This document shows positions 1 through 7,643 of a stretch of 26,881 nt of DNA, piece after piece. The position numbers were made by a program, and so were the translations under genes. Source of the DNA: Clostridia bacterium (GTDB taxonomy: Bacteria > Bacillota_A > Clostridia > Christensenellales > Aristaeellaceae); contig JAFQOY010000118.1 of NCBI GenBank assembly GCA_017412025.1, positions 1-26,881 on the forward strand, in the 5' to 3' direction. The notes under the pieces were generated by a model, which saw nothing but the letters and a program-made list of their open reading frames with translations, was not told the origin of the DNA and searched no databases. How positions within the stretch are numbered: position 1 is the stretch's first letter; every line of letters begins with the position of its first letter.

Positions 1-39
1 AGCATATTAGTTCGCAATTCAACCTCATATAGAAAGTTA

Positions 40-67
40 TGTGCTGTTTTTTGCTGCACACTTTTTT
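40..67 (+). terminator. possible weak terminator of a gene left of the window
   Basis: A 5-bp stem (TGTGC at 40-44 with GCACA at 56-60) is followed by CTTTTTT at 61-67. It would end a plus-strand transcript entering from the left. The stem is short, so this is weak. The rest of 1-93 holds no gene that I can see. Confidence 0.3.
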
Positions 68-86
68 GCGTTTACCTAAAAAACGA

Positions 87-144
87 TATAATGAAAGGCG
101 CTGCCTCTCATAGCTCGTTGAGCTATTTTGAGACAGCGCCTTTA
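87..144 (-). terminator. terminator of the rubrerythrin gene
   Basis: A long hairpin pairs AAAGGCGCTG (94-103) with CAGCGCCTTT (134-143), and an inner stem pairs ATAGCTC (110-116) with GAGCTAT (120-126). It begins at the rubrerythrin stop codon. On the minus strand it is followed by a T-rich but interrupted stretch, so it is a good structure with an imperfect U-tract. Confidence 0.7.
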
Positions 145-744
145 TTTTCTCAGCGGCAGGATCTCCTTCGCCTCCATCCGCACAAAGTATCCCTGTCCAT
201 GTTTACACACCGGGCATGCCGCAGGCGCCTGGAGCCCGACATGCACATGGCCGCAGTTCAGGCACATCCACGTCGTCTGCGCATCGCTTTTAAACAGCGC
301 CGCCGTCTCCGCGCGTTCCGCCAGCTGGCCAAACCGGTCGCCGTGAATCTGCTCAATCGCCGCAATCATCTCAAACGTCTTTGCCGCTGCAGCAAAGCCC
401 TCTTCGCTGGCCGTCTGTGCAAAGGACGGATAGACGTCGCGCGCCTCCTCGTATTCATTGCGCTGAGCGCTGCGCAGCAGGCGCTCTGGCGGCCACGCGC
501 TGTTTTCCACGGGATAGCTGCCGTCGATGCGGATGCTCTCTCCCTCGCACTGCGCCAGAAGCTTCATAAACAGCTCCGCATGCTCCTTTTCCTGATCCGC
601 GGTAAACCGGAAAATGCGCTCAACCCATGGAAGCCCCGCTTTTCGTGCCGCACTGGCGGCAAACGTATACCGGTTGCGCGCCTGGCTTTCTCCTGCAAAC
701 GCGCGCATCAGGTTTTCTCTCGTTCTGCTCTCTCTGAATTCCAT
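142..744 (-). CDS. rbr: rubrerythrin
   Basis: Non-haem di-iron protein of 200 aa that reduces hydrogen peroxide in the cytoplasm of anaerobes, taking electrons through its own rubredoxin-like centre. The N-terminal ferritin-like four-helix domain shows the expected iron ligands (AGESQARNRY, then DQEKEH, then a second glutamate/histidine set around EMIAAIEQIHGDRF). The C-terminal domain has two zinc-ribbon-like iron-binding pairs, CLNCGH and CPVCKH. The frame opens at 795, but I chose the ATG at 744 because GGGAGGGA lies 6 bases upstream and the conserved fold begins there. The gene follows the thymidine kinase, and its ribosome site is the 3' arm of that gene's terminator hairpin, so translation may depend on where the transcript starts. 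Family assignment is firm; regulation is inferred. Confidence 0.95.
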   Translation of the reverse strand: MEFRESRTRENLMRAFAGESQARNRYTFAASAARKAGLPWVERIFRFTADQEKEHAELFMKLLAQCEGESIRIDGSYPVENSAWPPERLLRSAQRNEYEEARDVYPSFAQTASEEGFAAAAKTFEMIAAIEQIHGDRFGQLAERAETAALFKSDAQTTWMCLNCGHVHVGLQAPAACPVCKHGQGYFVRMEAKEILPLRK

Positions 745-745
745 C

Positions 746-789
746 AAAAATCCCTCCCGACAGACAGGATGCCCGACAGGAGGGATTTT
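746..789 (-). terminator. terminator hairpin after tdk, overlapping the rubrerythrin ribosome site
   Basis: Perfect 11-bp inverted repeat: AAAATCCCTCC (747-757) with GGAGGGATTTT (779-789) and a 21-base loop. On the minus strand the 3' arm runs into TTTTT, as in an intrinsic terminator. The same 3' arm contains the GGGAGGG ribosome site of the rubrerythrin gene. Confidence 0.75.
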
Positions 790-790
790 A
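785..790 (-). promoter_or_regulatory. possible -10 box for the rubrerythrin gene
   Basis: TAAAAT on the minus strand matches the TATAAT consensus at 5 of 6 positions. I find no good -35 box at 17 bases. If active, transcription would start near 778, just past the 5' arm of the hairpin, leaving the rubrerythrin ribosome site unpaired. Speculative. Confidence 0.25.
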
Positions 791-799
791 TGCATTTTC

Positions 800-1366
800 T
801 TACTCCGGTCTTACAGCGCCCAATTCGCCGCTCTTCCAGTGCCTGCGGCAGAGGCTGATGTAGGTCGAGTTTCCGCCCAGCAGAATCTGCTCGCCATGGC
901 GGACGATCTTCCCGTCGCTCACGCGCGCGTTGAACGTCGCCTTGCGGCCGCACCAGCAGATGGTCTTGATCTCTTCAATCGTGTCCGCCCAGCACAGCAG
1001 TTCGCGGCTGCCCTCGAAGAGCTCGCCCCGGAAATCCGTGCGCAGGCCGTAGCAGATCACCGGAATGCCGTAATCATCGACAATATCCACCAGCTGACGC
1101 ACCTGATCAGCCGTGAGGAAGTGCGCCTCGTCGACAATCACGCAGGCGATACCCTTCAGGTCGATCTGCGGCAGTTCCTCCACAAAGCGGCACTCCGCTT
1201 CAAGGCCGCAGCGGGAGCGCACCAGCGTCGCGCCGTCGCGGTTTTCAAGCCTCGGCTTGAGCATCAGCACCTCGCAGCCGCGCTCCTTGTAATTGTACTG
1301 AACCATGACCGCATTGGCCGTCTTGCTCGAGCCCATCGCTCCGTAACGGAAATACAGCTTTGCCAT
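800..1366 (-). CDS. tdk: thymidine kinase (type II)
   Basis: Phosphorylates thymidine to dTMP with ATP in the pyrimidine salvage pathway; cytoplasmic. The 188-aa protein has a P-loop GAMGSSKT (residues 9-16), the VDEAH motif (78-82) and the C-terminal zinc-binding set (C137, C139, C173, H176) with the flexible lasso region of type II enzymes. The P-loop has Ser where most enzymes have Gly before Lys. I recall this variant in related Firmicutes enzymes, so I do not read it as a defect. The ATG at 1366 is chosen over the frame's upstream start at 1435 because GGGGGAG sits about 8 bases upstream and MAKLYF is the usual N-terminus. The gene has its own promoter (1443-1471) and a terminator (746-789), so it is probably a single-gene unit. 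Confidence 0.95.
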   Translation of the reverse strand: MAKLYFRYGAMGSSKTANAVMVQYNYKERGCEVLMLKPRLENRDGATLVRSRCGLEAECRFVEELPQIDLKGIACVIVDEAHFLTADQVRQLVDIVDDYGIPVICYGLRTDFRGELFEGSRELLCWADTIEEIKTICWCGRKATFNARVSDGKIVRHGEQILLGGNSTYISLCRRHWKSGELGAVRPE

Positions 1367-1442
1367 TCCTCGTTCTCCCCCTGCGCCGCTGCGCGGCGTT
1401 ATTCTGCGTTGTTTCTTCCGCCGCACCGGCGGCATCCTGCAT

Positions 1443-1471
1443 ATTATATCGGCTCAGGGAGCAGATTGCAA
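1443..1471 (-). promoter_or_regulatory. promoter of tdk
   Basis: Minus strand: -35 TTGCAA (1466-1471), 17-base spacer, -10 TATAAT (1443-1448). A perfect -10 and correct spacing put the start near 1436, about 70 bases before the tdk ATG. This also argues against the longer tdk reading frame starting at 1435. Confidence 0.75.
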
Positions 1472-1502
1472 GGATATTCCCGCTTTTTCGCCGTGTTCCG
1501 GC

Positions 1503-1535
1503 AAAAAGCGCCGGGTTCCTTCCGGAAACCGGCGC
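1503..1535 (-). terminator. terminator of the cytidylate-kinase-like gene
   Basis: GCGCCGG (1508-1514) pairs with CCGGCGC (1529-1535), and TTCC with GGAA inside, around a TTCC tetraloop. On the minus strand it is followed at once by TTTTT (1503-1507): a classical intrinsic terminator. A second hairpin (about 1480-1510) overlaps the T-tract. Confidence 0.85.
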
Positions 1536-1558
1536 ATATCTCAGGTATGGGCGGCGCG

Positions 1559-2179
1559 TCATTCCTCAAAGCGCGCCTTCATGTACGCCCTGACGACGTC
1601 CAGGCATTTTTCCTCGGGCATATGCCCCGTATTCAGGCACAGGTCATACAGCGCGGCGTCATGCCACTGACGGCCCGTGAAATACTTGAAATACTCTGCG
1701 CGGCGCTTGTCAATCCGCTTGATTCGCTTTTCCGCTTCTTCAAGATCAAGCCCGTCCGACTGCATCACGCGGCGCACACAGTCGACCACGGGTGCAGTCA
1801 CAAACACGTTGATCACATTTTCGCGTCCGCGAAGGATGTAGTTGGCACAGCGCCCCACAATCACGCAGTTGCGCGTGGAAGCCAGTTCCCGGATAATCTT
1901 CGCCTGATAGCGGAACAGGTTCTCATTGGAGATAAAGTCGTCGCTGTCCGGCGGGATCACTTCGCCCGTATACATTTCTCTGGCGATCCGAAACAGCGGC
2001 ATGCGCTTCGTCTCATCCACCTGCGTGAACAATTCCTCGCTGATGCCGCTCACGTCAGAAGCGATGCGCAGGATCTCCCGGTCATAGTATTCAAATCCGA
2101 GCTCCTTTGCAAGCAGCTTGCCCATCTTCCTTCCGCCGCTGCCATAACTGCGCGCAATCGTAATTACGTGGTTATCCAT
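1559..2179 (-). CDS. cytidylate kinase-like protein
   Basis: Predicted 206-aa P-loop kinase of the cytidylate-kinase-like family (I believe Pfam Cytidylate_kin_2). These are thought to phosphorylate nucleotides, but the substrate is not established for most members. The N-terminus VITIARSYGSGGRKMGK is the characteristic phosphate-binding segment, followed by GFEYYDREIL, the region that normally contacts the nucleotide base, and CVIVGRCANYIL. The ATG at 2179 is preferred over 2215 because AGGAGG lies 7 bases upstream and the predicted transcription start (about 2223) leaves almost no leader for the longer form. The gene has its own promoter and terminator. It is distinct from canonical Cmk, which usually sits beside rpsA or plsC; no such neighbour is present. 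Confidence 0.85.
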   Translation of the reverse strand: MDNHVITIARSYGSGGRKMGKLLAKELGFEYYDREILRIASDVSGISEELFTQVDETKRMPLFRIAREMYTGEVIPPDSDDFISNENLFRYQAKIIRELASTRNCVIVGRCANYILRGRENVINVFVTAPVVDCVRRVMQSDGLDLEEAEKRIKRIDKRRAEYFKYFTGRQWHDAALYDLCLNTGHMPEEKCLDVVRAYMKARFEE

Positions 2180-2229
2180 TCTGATCCCTCCTGACTGAAT
2201 CATGCTCAAGTCCAACGAACTCTACTTAA

Positions 2230-2257
2230 ATTATAGCAGGTTTTTATATAAAATCAA
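2230..2257 (-). promoter_or_regulatory. promoter of the cytidylate-kinase-like gene
   Basis: Minus strand: -35 TTGATT (2252-2257), 16-base spacer, -10 TATAAT (2230-2235), in an AT-rich gap between two GC-rich genes. The transcript would start near 2223. Confidence 0.75.
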
Positions 2258-2285
2258 CAGAAGAGGATCAATTTTCTGCGCATAG

Positions 2286-2942
2286 TCACTTATTTTTCAT
2301 TTCTAGCCACTCCGGCAGTGCGCTCAGCCGCGGAAGCACCGCAGCGCAAAGCGAACAAAGACGCCTATCCGGCTGATCCTGATCCGGTATCAGCACCGGC
2401 CACAGCCCCGCGCCGTGCGCGGAGAGAATGCCGTTCGGCGCATCCTCCACAGCGGCCGCCTCATGCGGCGCAAGCCCCAGCCGCTCCGCCGAGCGCAGAT
2501 AGATATCCGGCGCAGGCTTCCCCTGCCTGACCATGGCTGCAACAGTGATATCGTCAAAATAATCATACAGCCCCGTCATCTTCAGATACCGGCTCGCGCG
2601 CTCCAGGTTGCTGGCCGTCGCAAGACCGATCCGGTATCCGCTCTGCCTGAGCAGCGCAAGCGTCTGCTGCGCGCCGGGCTTTGTCTCCACGCCGTTTTCT
2701 TCGATGTATGCTTCCATCAATTCCCCGCGGAGGCGCCGTACGTCGTAATAGGCAAAGTCTGCGCACACCTCGCGCCTGAGCAGCTCCTCCGCCAGGTTCG
2801 TCGCCATGCCGCGGATCATCAGCGCATGGCGGCGCTCCATGGGAAAGCCCATCTTCTCCGCCGCCTCCAGCCAGAAACGGATAAAGAGCTTCTCCGTGTC
2901 AATCAGCGTGCCGTCAAGATCAAACACAACGCCCCTGATCAT
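2286..2942 (-). CDS. HAD-superfamily hydrolase (beta-phosphoglucomutase/phosphatase type)
   Basis: Cytoplasmic 218-aa haloacid-dehalogenase-fold enzyme, probably a small-molecule phosphatase or phosphomutase. All four motifs are visible: the nucleophile motif DLDGTLID with Asp8 and Asp10, the Thr/Ser motif ATAS, the Lys in GKPAPD, and the acidic motif VEDAPNG. A helical cap domain lies between motifs I and II (about residues 15-80), as in subfamily I enzymes. The ATG at 2942 has GGGAGGAG about 8 bases upstream. It begins 29 bases after the hydroxyacid dehydrogenase, so the two are probably one transcript and may act on related metabolites. The true substrate cannot be read from sequence, and the specific name beta-phosphoglucomutase should not be assumed. 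Confidence 0.88.
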   Translation of the reverse strand: MIRGVVFDLDGTLIDTEKLFIRFWLEAAEKMGFPMERRHALMIRGMATNLAEELLRREVCADFAYYDVRRLRGELMEAYIEENGVETKPGAQQTLALLRQSGYRIGLATASNLERASRYLKMTGLYDYFDDITVAAMVRQGKPAPDIYLRSAERLGLAPHEAAAVEDAPNGILSAHGAGLWPVLIPDQDQPDRRLCSLCAAVLPRLSALPEWLEMKNK

Positions 2943-2971
2943 CTTATTTCTCCTCCCGTTTTCTCATGCGC

Positions 2972-3925
2972 TTAAAAGCTGACCACGTTGCGCGGCTTTC
3001 CGTCAAGATAGGCGCGCACATTGTCCGCCGCAATATCGCGCAGCCGCTCCCTCGTCTGGCGCGGCGCCCAGGCCACATGCGGCGTGATGATGGTATGGGG
3101 CGCATGCAGAAGCGGATTGTCCGCGCTGGGCGGCTCAGCGGAAAGCACGTCCGCCATCAGGCAAGCCACCTGGCCGCATTCAAGCGCCTGCGCCATCGCC
3201 GCCTCGTCAATCAGCGGCCCGCGCGCCGTATTGATTATGCGTACGCCGGCTTTCATCTTCGCAATCGCCCGCGCGTCAATCATGCCCCTTGTCTGCTCCG
3301 TCAGCGGGCAGTGCAGGGAGATGACGTCGCTCTGCGCATAGAGCGTATCCGCATCGACAAAAGAGACCTCCTGCCATCCCTCACGCGGCGTCCTCGTATG
3401 CACGATCACGCGCATTCCAAAGCCAAGCGCAGCCCTCGCCATCGCCTGACCAATGCTGCCAAAGCCGATAATGCCGAGCGTCTTGCCTGCAATCTCCTGC
3501 GACTGCCCGGCAAAGAAGCAGAAATCCCGGCTGCGCGTCCATTCGCCCTGCTTCACGCGCGCGTCATACAGCGCCACATGGCTCATGCCGCACAGCAGCA
3601 GCGCCATGGCATGCTGCACGACCGCCTGGGTGGAGTACGCCGGCACGTTGGCGACGACAATGCCGCGCTCCGCCGCAGCAGGAATATCCACCACGTTGTA
3701 TCCCGTCGCCAGCACGCCGATGTAGCGCAGGTTCGGGCAGGCCTGCATCACATCGCGCGTGATGAGCGCCTTGTTTGTCAGCACGATCGGCGCATCGCCG
3801 ATGCGCTTTTCCACCAGTTCCTTCGGCGTCCGGTCATAAAACGTCACCTCGCCCAGCGCCGCAAATGCTTCAAGATCAATGTCGTCCGGGCAAAGCGTAT
3901 ACCCGTCAAGAATCACAATCTTCAT
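2972..3925 (-). CDS. D-2-hydroxyacid dehydrogenase, NAD(P)-dependent
   Basis: A 317-aa cytoplasmic oxidoreductase interconverting a 2-oxoacid and a D-2-hydroxyacid; glycerate/hydroxypyruvate or a similar substrate is likely. The nucleotide-binding Rossmann motif is GFGSIG (154-159). The catalytic triad is present: Arg235 in NTARGPLID, Glu264 in LSAEPP and His283 in TPHVAW. The substrate-loop segment VLATGYNVVD is also typical. The open frame reaches 3994, but the ATG at 3925 begins the canonical MKIVILDG fold, has AAAGGAAA upstream, and lies downstream of a strong promoter (3966-3994). It is first in a probable two-gene unit with the HAD hydrolase. Phosphoglycerate dehydrogenase is less likely because there is no ACT or intervening domain. 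Confidence 0.92.
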   Translation of the reverse strand: MKIVILDGYTLCPDDIDLEAFAALGEVTFYDRTPKELVEKRIGDAPIVLTNKALITRDVMQACPNLRYIGVLATGYNVVDIPAAAERGIVVANVPAYSTQAVVQHAMALLLCGMSHVALYDARVKQGEWTRSRDFCFFAGQSQEIAGKTLGIIGFGSIGQAMARAALGFGMRVIVHTRTPREGWQEVSFVDADTLYAQSDVISLHCPLTEQTRGMIDARAIAKMKAGVRIINTARGPLIDEAAMAQALECGQVACLMADVLSAEPPSADNPLLHAPHTIITPHVAWAPRQTRERLRDIAADNVRAYLDGKPRNVVSF

Positions 3926-3965
3926 AGGTCTGTTTCCTTTCGTCAGCCTGCATTCTTCGTTTTCC

Positions 3966-3994
3966 ATTATACGACACGCATGCCATCCTTTCAA
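3966..3994 (-). promoter_or_regulatory. promoter of the hydroxyacid dehydrogenase unit
   Basis: Minus strand: -35 TTGAAA (3989-3994), 17-base spacer, -10 TATAAT (3966-3971). It faces away from the plus-strand promoter at 4008-4036; the two -35 boxes are only 13 bases apart. Confidence 0.8.
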
Positions 3995-4007
3995 GGCGCG
4001 CGCAGCG

Positions 4008-4036
4008 TTGACTTTTTCATTTCAACCTGTTATACT
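4008..4036 (+). promoter_or_regulatory. promoter of the secreted-protein gene at 4106
   Basis: Plus strand: -35 TTGACT (4008-4013), 17-base spacer, -10 TATACT (4031-4036). Both boxes match the vegetative consensus at 5 of 6 positions. Confidence 0.8.
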
Positions 4037-4105
4037 GACAATACCATGTCAACTGCGTCATGTATTCCACGAAGTGATTTTTGCTTCTGAACGGAGGTCT
4101 GTAAT

Positions 4106-4789
4106 ATGAAGCGTTCTGTTCTCTTCCTCCTCTGTGCGGCTCTGGTCTTTGCCTTTGTCTTCTCCGCCCAGGCGCAGGAAGCCTCTGCCGAAGAACTCCA
4201 TCTGGATTTCTCCGTGCTCATGCCGGAAAACCCCGCCGCGACGCCCGTCGCTGTCGATCCGATTGACAAGCCGACGCCCACGCCCGCGCCGACTCCGAAC
4301 TTCATCTATGAAAACTATACCAACGAGGCCATGGGCGTTTCCTTCTCCATCCCCTATACCTGGCTGCTCAACCCGAACACCAACCACGCGACGACGGTGC
4401 AGTTTGTTGAGCCCAAGCGCGAAATGATGGAGCCGGACGGATACCAGACCCGCGTGACGATCGAAAAGATCAACATGGGTCTCTCCCAGACCGCCTCCGA
4501 CGCGAGGACCCAGCTTGAATCCACGCTCGAAGAGCTGGCCGTCAGCTTCACCTCCTTTACCCCCGGCAATATCGACTCCGGCAACTTCGGCGACGCCAAC
4601 GGCTACTATTGCTATTACAAAGCGGAGTACAACGACGGCATGAAGAACTACGAGATGAACGGACGCATCATCATCGTCGCCCATGAAAAGGCGCTCTACC
4701 AGATCCGCCTCACCACGCCGCGCAACTGGTATTCCTATTACAACCATCTCTGGCGTCAGCTCCGTTCCAGCATCGAATACCTCGATTGA
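4106..4789 (+). CDS. secreted protein of unknown function
   Basis: A 227-aa protein I do not recognise. It has a clear signal peptide (MKRS, then a hydrophobic core, cleavage likely after AQA near residue 23) and no lipobox cysteine. A Thr/Pro linker (KPTPTPAPTPN, about residues 52-63) leads to a C-terminal domain of about 160 aa beginning YENYTNEAMGVSFSIPYTW. That opening resembles the start of small extracytoplasmic beta-rich domains in which a 'GVSFSIP' strand begins the fold. The domain is rich in Tyr, and its two Cys-poor halves give no catalytic motif that I can name. Start: ATG with GGAGG about 10 bases upstream. It is a single-gene unit with its own strong promoter and terminator, on the opposite strand from its neighbours. 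It is probably exported and cell-wall-associated; its role is unknown. Confidence 0.85.
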   Translation: MKRSVLFLLCAALVFAFVFSAQAQEASAEELHLDFSVLMPENPAATPVAVDPIDKPTPTPAPTPNFIYENYTNEAMGVSFSIPYTWLLNPNTNHATTVQFVEPKREMMEPDGYQTRVTIEKINMGLSQTASDARTQLESTLEELAVSFTSFTPGNIDSGNFGDANGYYCYYKAEYNDGMKNYEMNGRIIIVAHEKALYQIRLTTPRNWYSYYNHLWRQLRSSIEYLD

Positions 4790-4812
4790 TCCCTTCACCA
4801 GATGCATAACCG

Positions 4813-4841
4813 CCCTGCAGAGTGCGCTCTGCAGGGTTTTT
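4813..4841 (+). terminator. terminator of the secreted-protein gene
   Basis: Perfect 10-bp stem CCCTGCAGAG (4813-4822) and CTCTGCAGGG (4827-4836) with a TGCG loop, followed by TTTTT and then GGTTTT. Confidence 0.92.
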
Positions 4842-4883
4842 GGTTTTCCCTGCCATGCCGGATCAGCATAGAAATCGATATAG

Positions 4884-4908
4884 AAAAAAACCAGCCCGAA
4901 GGCTGGCT
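4884..4908 (-). terminator. terminator of ftsZ and end of the dcw cluster
   Basis: On the minus strand, CCAGCC and GGCTGG (4891-4896 with 4901-4906) close a TTCG tetraloop and are followed by seven T (4884-4890). It lies 15 bases past the ftsZ stop. Confidence 0.9.
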
Positions 4909-4922
4909 TTAATATGCGGAGA

Positions 4923-6245
4923 TTACTTGCGGCGCATATAGGCCGGAATACCATCCATGAAGGAACGCGGAGCGCGCGGCTCCTCCGCCTTCGGACGCTC
5001 AGTCTCCTGCGCAGGCGCCGCCGAAATATCCGGCATCGCGACGAACGGAGACATACGCTGGCCGCCGACGCCCTCGTTGACAAAGGCGGGAACCTCCGGC
5101 TCCTGAACCGGAGCGTTCTGCATCGGGGCGTAACCGGTCACCGGCGTGTAGGAAGCGTCATAGCGCGCATAGCTGGGACGCTGAGCCGCCTGCGGCTGAT
5201 AGGAAGGCGCATTGTAGGACTGCGGCACATACGCAGCCTGGGACGGCAGAGACACGGTACGCTCGCCGCTCGACGCGCGCGGCGGGAACGGCACCTTCTC
5301 AAAGCCGGTCGCGATGACGGTGATCTGCACTTCATCCTCAAGCGTATCGTCGATGCTCGCGCCGAAGATGATGTTCGCCTCGCTGTCCGCAGCGGCGGTG
5401 ATCATCTCCACCGCATCGTTGATATCCAGGATGGAGCAGTTGGAGTTGCAGGTCACATTGATGAGCACAGCGCGGGCGCCGTCGATGCTCGTCTCCAGCA
5501 TCGGAGAAGAGATGGCGTTCTGCGCCGCGTCGGCCATGGCCTTCTCGCCCTTGCCAACGCCGATGCCCAGATGCGCCATGCCGCCGGACTCCATAACGGC
5601 CTTGACGTCCGCAAAGTCCAGATTGATGATGCCGGTCTGGGAAATCAGATCGGAGATGCCCTGAATGCCCTGACGGAGCACATCGTCGGCGAAATTGAAA
5701 GCGCCCTTGAAAGAGGTGCCCTTCGGGCACACCTGCAACAGGCGTTCGTTCGGGATGACGACCAGCGTATCCACACGCTGCTTGAGCTCGTCAATGCCGG
5801 CCTCCGCCTTGCGCATGCGGGTCTTGCCCTCAAATGCAAACGGCTTGGTGACCACAGCGATCGTCAGGATACCCATGTCGCGCGCGATTTCCGCCACCAC
5901 GGGCGCAGCGCCCGTGCCGGTACCGCCGCCCATGCCGGCGGTCACGAACACCAGATCCGCGCCCTTGAGCGCGTTGGCGATTTCCTCGCGGCTCTCCTCG
6001 GCGGCCTTCTTGCCGATTTCCGGCGTCGCGCCGGCGCCCAGACCCTTGGTCAGCTTCTCGCCGATCTGAATCATGGTCGCAGCCCTGCTGGTGCGCAGCG
6101 CCTGCACATCGGTATTGACCGCAATGAAATCAACGCCGGTCACGCCGCAGTCGACCATACGGTTCAGGGCGTTTCCGCCGCCGCCGCCGCAGCCGACGAC
6201 CTTGATCGAAGCTGCCGGACGCTCATCCATTTCAATTTCAAACAC
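4923..6245 (-). CDS. ftsZ: cell division protein FtsZ
   Basis: Tubulin-like GTPase that polymerises into the division ring under the membrane; 440 aa. The nucleotide-binding glycine loop GCGGGGGN is at 18-25, the tubulin signature GGGTGTG at 106-112, and the catalytic T7 loop NLDFADVK at 208-215. After the globular core (to about 320) comes a variable linker rich in Pro, Gln and Tyr. The conserved C-terminal peptide follows ([10 protein letters not shown]), the docking site for FtsA. The start codon is GTG at 6245: AAGGGGGA lies about 8 bases upstream, whereas the internal ATG five codons later would be too far from it. It follows ftsA by 54 bases and ends in a strong terminator. Confidence 0.98.
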   Translation of the reverse strand: MFEIEMDERPAASIKVVGCGGGGGNALNRMVDCGVTGVDFIAVNTDVQALRTSRAATMIQIGEKLTKGLGAGATPEIGKKAAEESREEIANALKGADLVFVTAGMGGGTGTGAAPVVAEIARDMGILTIAVVTKPFAFEGKTRMRKAEAGIDELKQRVDTLVVIPNERLLQVCPKGTSFKGAFNFADDVLRQGIQGISDLISQTGIINLDFADVKAVMESGGMAHLGIGVGKGEKAMADAAQNAISSPMLETSIDGARAVLINVTCNSNCSILDINDAVEMITAAADSEANIIFGASIDDTLEDEVQITVIATGFEKVPFPPRASSGERTVSLPSQAAYVPQSYNAPSYQPQAAQRPSYARYDASYTPVTGYAPMQNAPVQEPEVPAFVNEGVGGQRMSPFVAMPDISAAPAQETERPKAEEPRAPRSFMDGIPAYMRRK

Positions 6246-6299
6246 AGGAAAATCCCCCTTTTGTTTCGCTATGATAAACCCCTCTTGCGCTTCCCAAGA

Positions 6300-7478
6300 T
6301 CACTTGCGGAAAATGCGCTTGATACGATCAAACAGACTTTCGTCCTGTTCTTCCATTTCGATGGTGTTATACACCAGTTCCAGCAGACCGTTGCCGCTGG
6401 CATAGATCTGCGCAGGCTTGAGCTTGACCGTCTTGGTTACAGCCTCGCGCACATTGCGCGAAAGCTTGCCGGAAGCGTATACCCTCGCACCGGGCATCGG
6501 CATCAGGCCGCCGCCGGTAAAATAGACGTTTGACCAGTTGCCAAGCCGGATACCGCTCTTCTTGATGGCCTCGTCAACCATCTCGAGCAGCTCGTCCACG
6601 CGCGCGTCCACGATCATGCTGATCTGCTCGCCGTCAAACGTCTCCGACTGGCCATTTTCGCCCTGCACCTCAATCTGCGTGTTCTTCGGCGCATTGAACG
6701 TATAGCTCCTCTTGATGCGCTCGCACATGTCAAACGGCTTTTCAAGGCCGTACGCCAGATCCAGCGTGATATGCGCGCCGCCGACCGGCACAACCTTCTG
6801 CCAGATCAGCGCGTCGCCCTCCACCGCCATAACCTCCGTGGAGAGATAGCCGACGTCCACCAGAATCGCCGTGCGATCCCGCTCTTCAAACGGAATCATC
6901 TGCATGGCCTCGCCCACAGACGTAGAGTAGAAGCCCTTCACCTCAATATTCAGCTCGCGCAGGCGCTCAGTCACGTCATTGACGAAGAACTGGTCCGCCA
7001 GCACAAAGCCGATCATGCCCTCCAGCGTAGATCCCTTCTGATCAACCGGCTCAAGCGTCTTCTGGCTTCCATCCACCTTGAACCACGCAGGAGAACGATG
7101 AATGATCACGCCGGTAGGCCGGTCAAGCATCTCCGTCGCCTGGCGCTGCAGCTTGTCCACATCCGCGCTGGTGACCTTCGGATCCGCACCCTGAAGCGCG
7201 ACGCTCGTCTCAATCACATACACGCGCACAAACTCGCCCGGAACGCCGACATAGACTTCCTTGATCCGCGTGCCAATCTTATTTTCCGCAGCTTCAACAG
7301 CGCTGGCAATTGCATCCGTCACATCCCCGGGAGCATTCCACTCCCCGTTCATGAAGCCATCATACTGCGCCATTCCGGCGGATGTGATGGTCACCTTCTG
7401 ATAGGCGCTCTCTTCTGCTAGCAATACCAGCACCTTGGACGTGCCAAAGTCCAGAACCGCTGTCGCTTTTTTCATCAT
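6300..7478 (-). CDS. ftsA: cell division protein FtsA (actin-like membrane tether of FtsZ)
   Basis: A 392-aa actin-fold ATPase that anchors FtsZ polymers to the membrane. Visible elements are phosphate loop 1 (VLDFGTSKV, near residue 10), an SHS2-type inserted region (about residues 85-170), phosphate loop 2 (LVDVGYLSTEV), the adenosine motif TGGGLMPMPGA, and a C-terminal amphipathic membrane-targeting helix (LFDRIKRIFRK). Sequence is divergent from textbook FtsA, so it could be labelled an FtsA/PilM-like protein, but position directly before ftsZ and the C-terminal helix support FtsA. Two ATG codons are adjacent (7478 and 7475); AGGAG lies 11 bases before the first. It has its own promoter at 7565-7593, separating ftsA-ftsZ from the upstream genes. 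Confidence 0.93.
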   Translation of the reverse strand: MMKKATAVLDFGTSKVLVLLAEESAYQKVTITSAGMAQYDGFMNGEWNAPGDVTDAIASAVEAAENKIGTRIKEVYVGVPGEFVRVYVIETSVALQGADPKVTSADVDKLQRQATEMLDRPTGVIIHRSPAWFKVDGSQKTLEPVDQKGSTLEGMIGFVLADQFFVNDVTERLRELNIEVKGFYSTSVGEAMQMIPFEERDRTAILVDVGYLSTEVMAVEGDALIWQKVVPVGGAHITLDLAYGLEKPFDMCERIKRSYTFNAPKNTQIEVQGENGQSETFDGEQISMIVDARVDELLEMVDEAIKKSGIRLGNWSNVYFTGGGLMPMPGARVYASGKLSRNVREAVTKTVKLKPAQIYASGNGLLELVYNTIEMEEQDESLFDRIKRIFRK

Positions 7479-7564
7479 ACGATCTCATGCTCCTGTCTGC
7501 CGCATGCAAATTCGCCCGAATGGGCACAAGATATCATCTTAGTTTGCTATTATTATGCGAGTTT

Positions 7565-7593
7565 ATTGTAACCGATTATGCTCCGTGTTTCAA
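7565..7593 (-). promoter_or_regulatory. promoter of ftsA-ftsZ
   Basis: Minus strand: -35 TTGAAA (7588-7593), 17-base spacer, -10 TACAAT (7565-7570), in the 165-base AT-rich gap between ftsQ and ftsA. It lets FtsA and FtsZ be made independently of the rest of the cluster. Confidence 0.75.
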
Positions 7594-7643
7594 GCCACTT
7601 GAGCAAATTTTGTCCTATTTCTGCCCATTTTTTACCGATTTGA

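Noticed and set aside
87..92. Perfect TATAAT on the plus strand
   Set aside because: The best -35 (TTGCGT) is only 15 bases away and no plus-strand gene follows; it lies in the AT-rich tail of the rubrerythrin terminator.
800..1366. Possible inactive thymidine kinase because of SSKT in place of SGKT
   Set aside because: All other motifs are intact, and I recall the same P-loop variant in related Firmicutes enzymes.
614..2194. Long plus-strand open frame opposite tdk and the cytidylate-kinase-like gene
   Set aside because: It is antisense to two well-supported genes, has no domain sense and a composition rich in Arg/His/Ala, typical of a shadow frame in GC-rich DNA.
4058..5083. 341-codon minus-strand open frame across 4106-4789
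   Set aside because: It runs through two terminators, has no ribosome site and is antisense to a gene with promoter and signal peptide.
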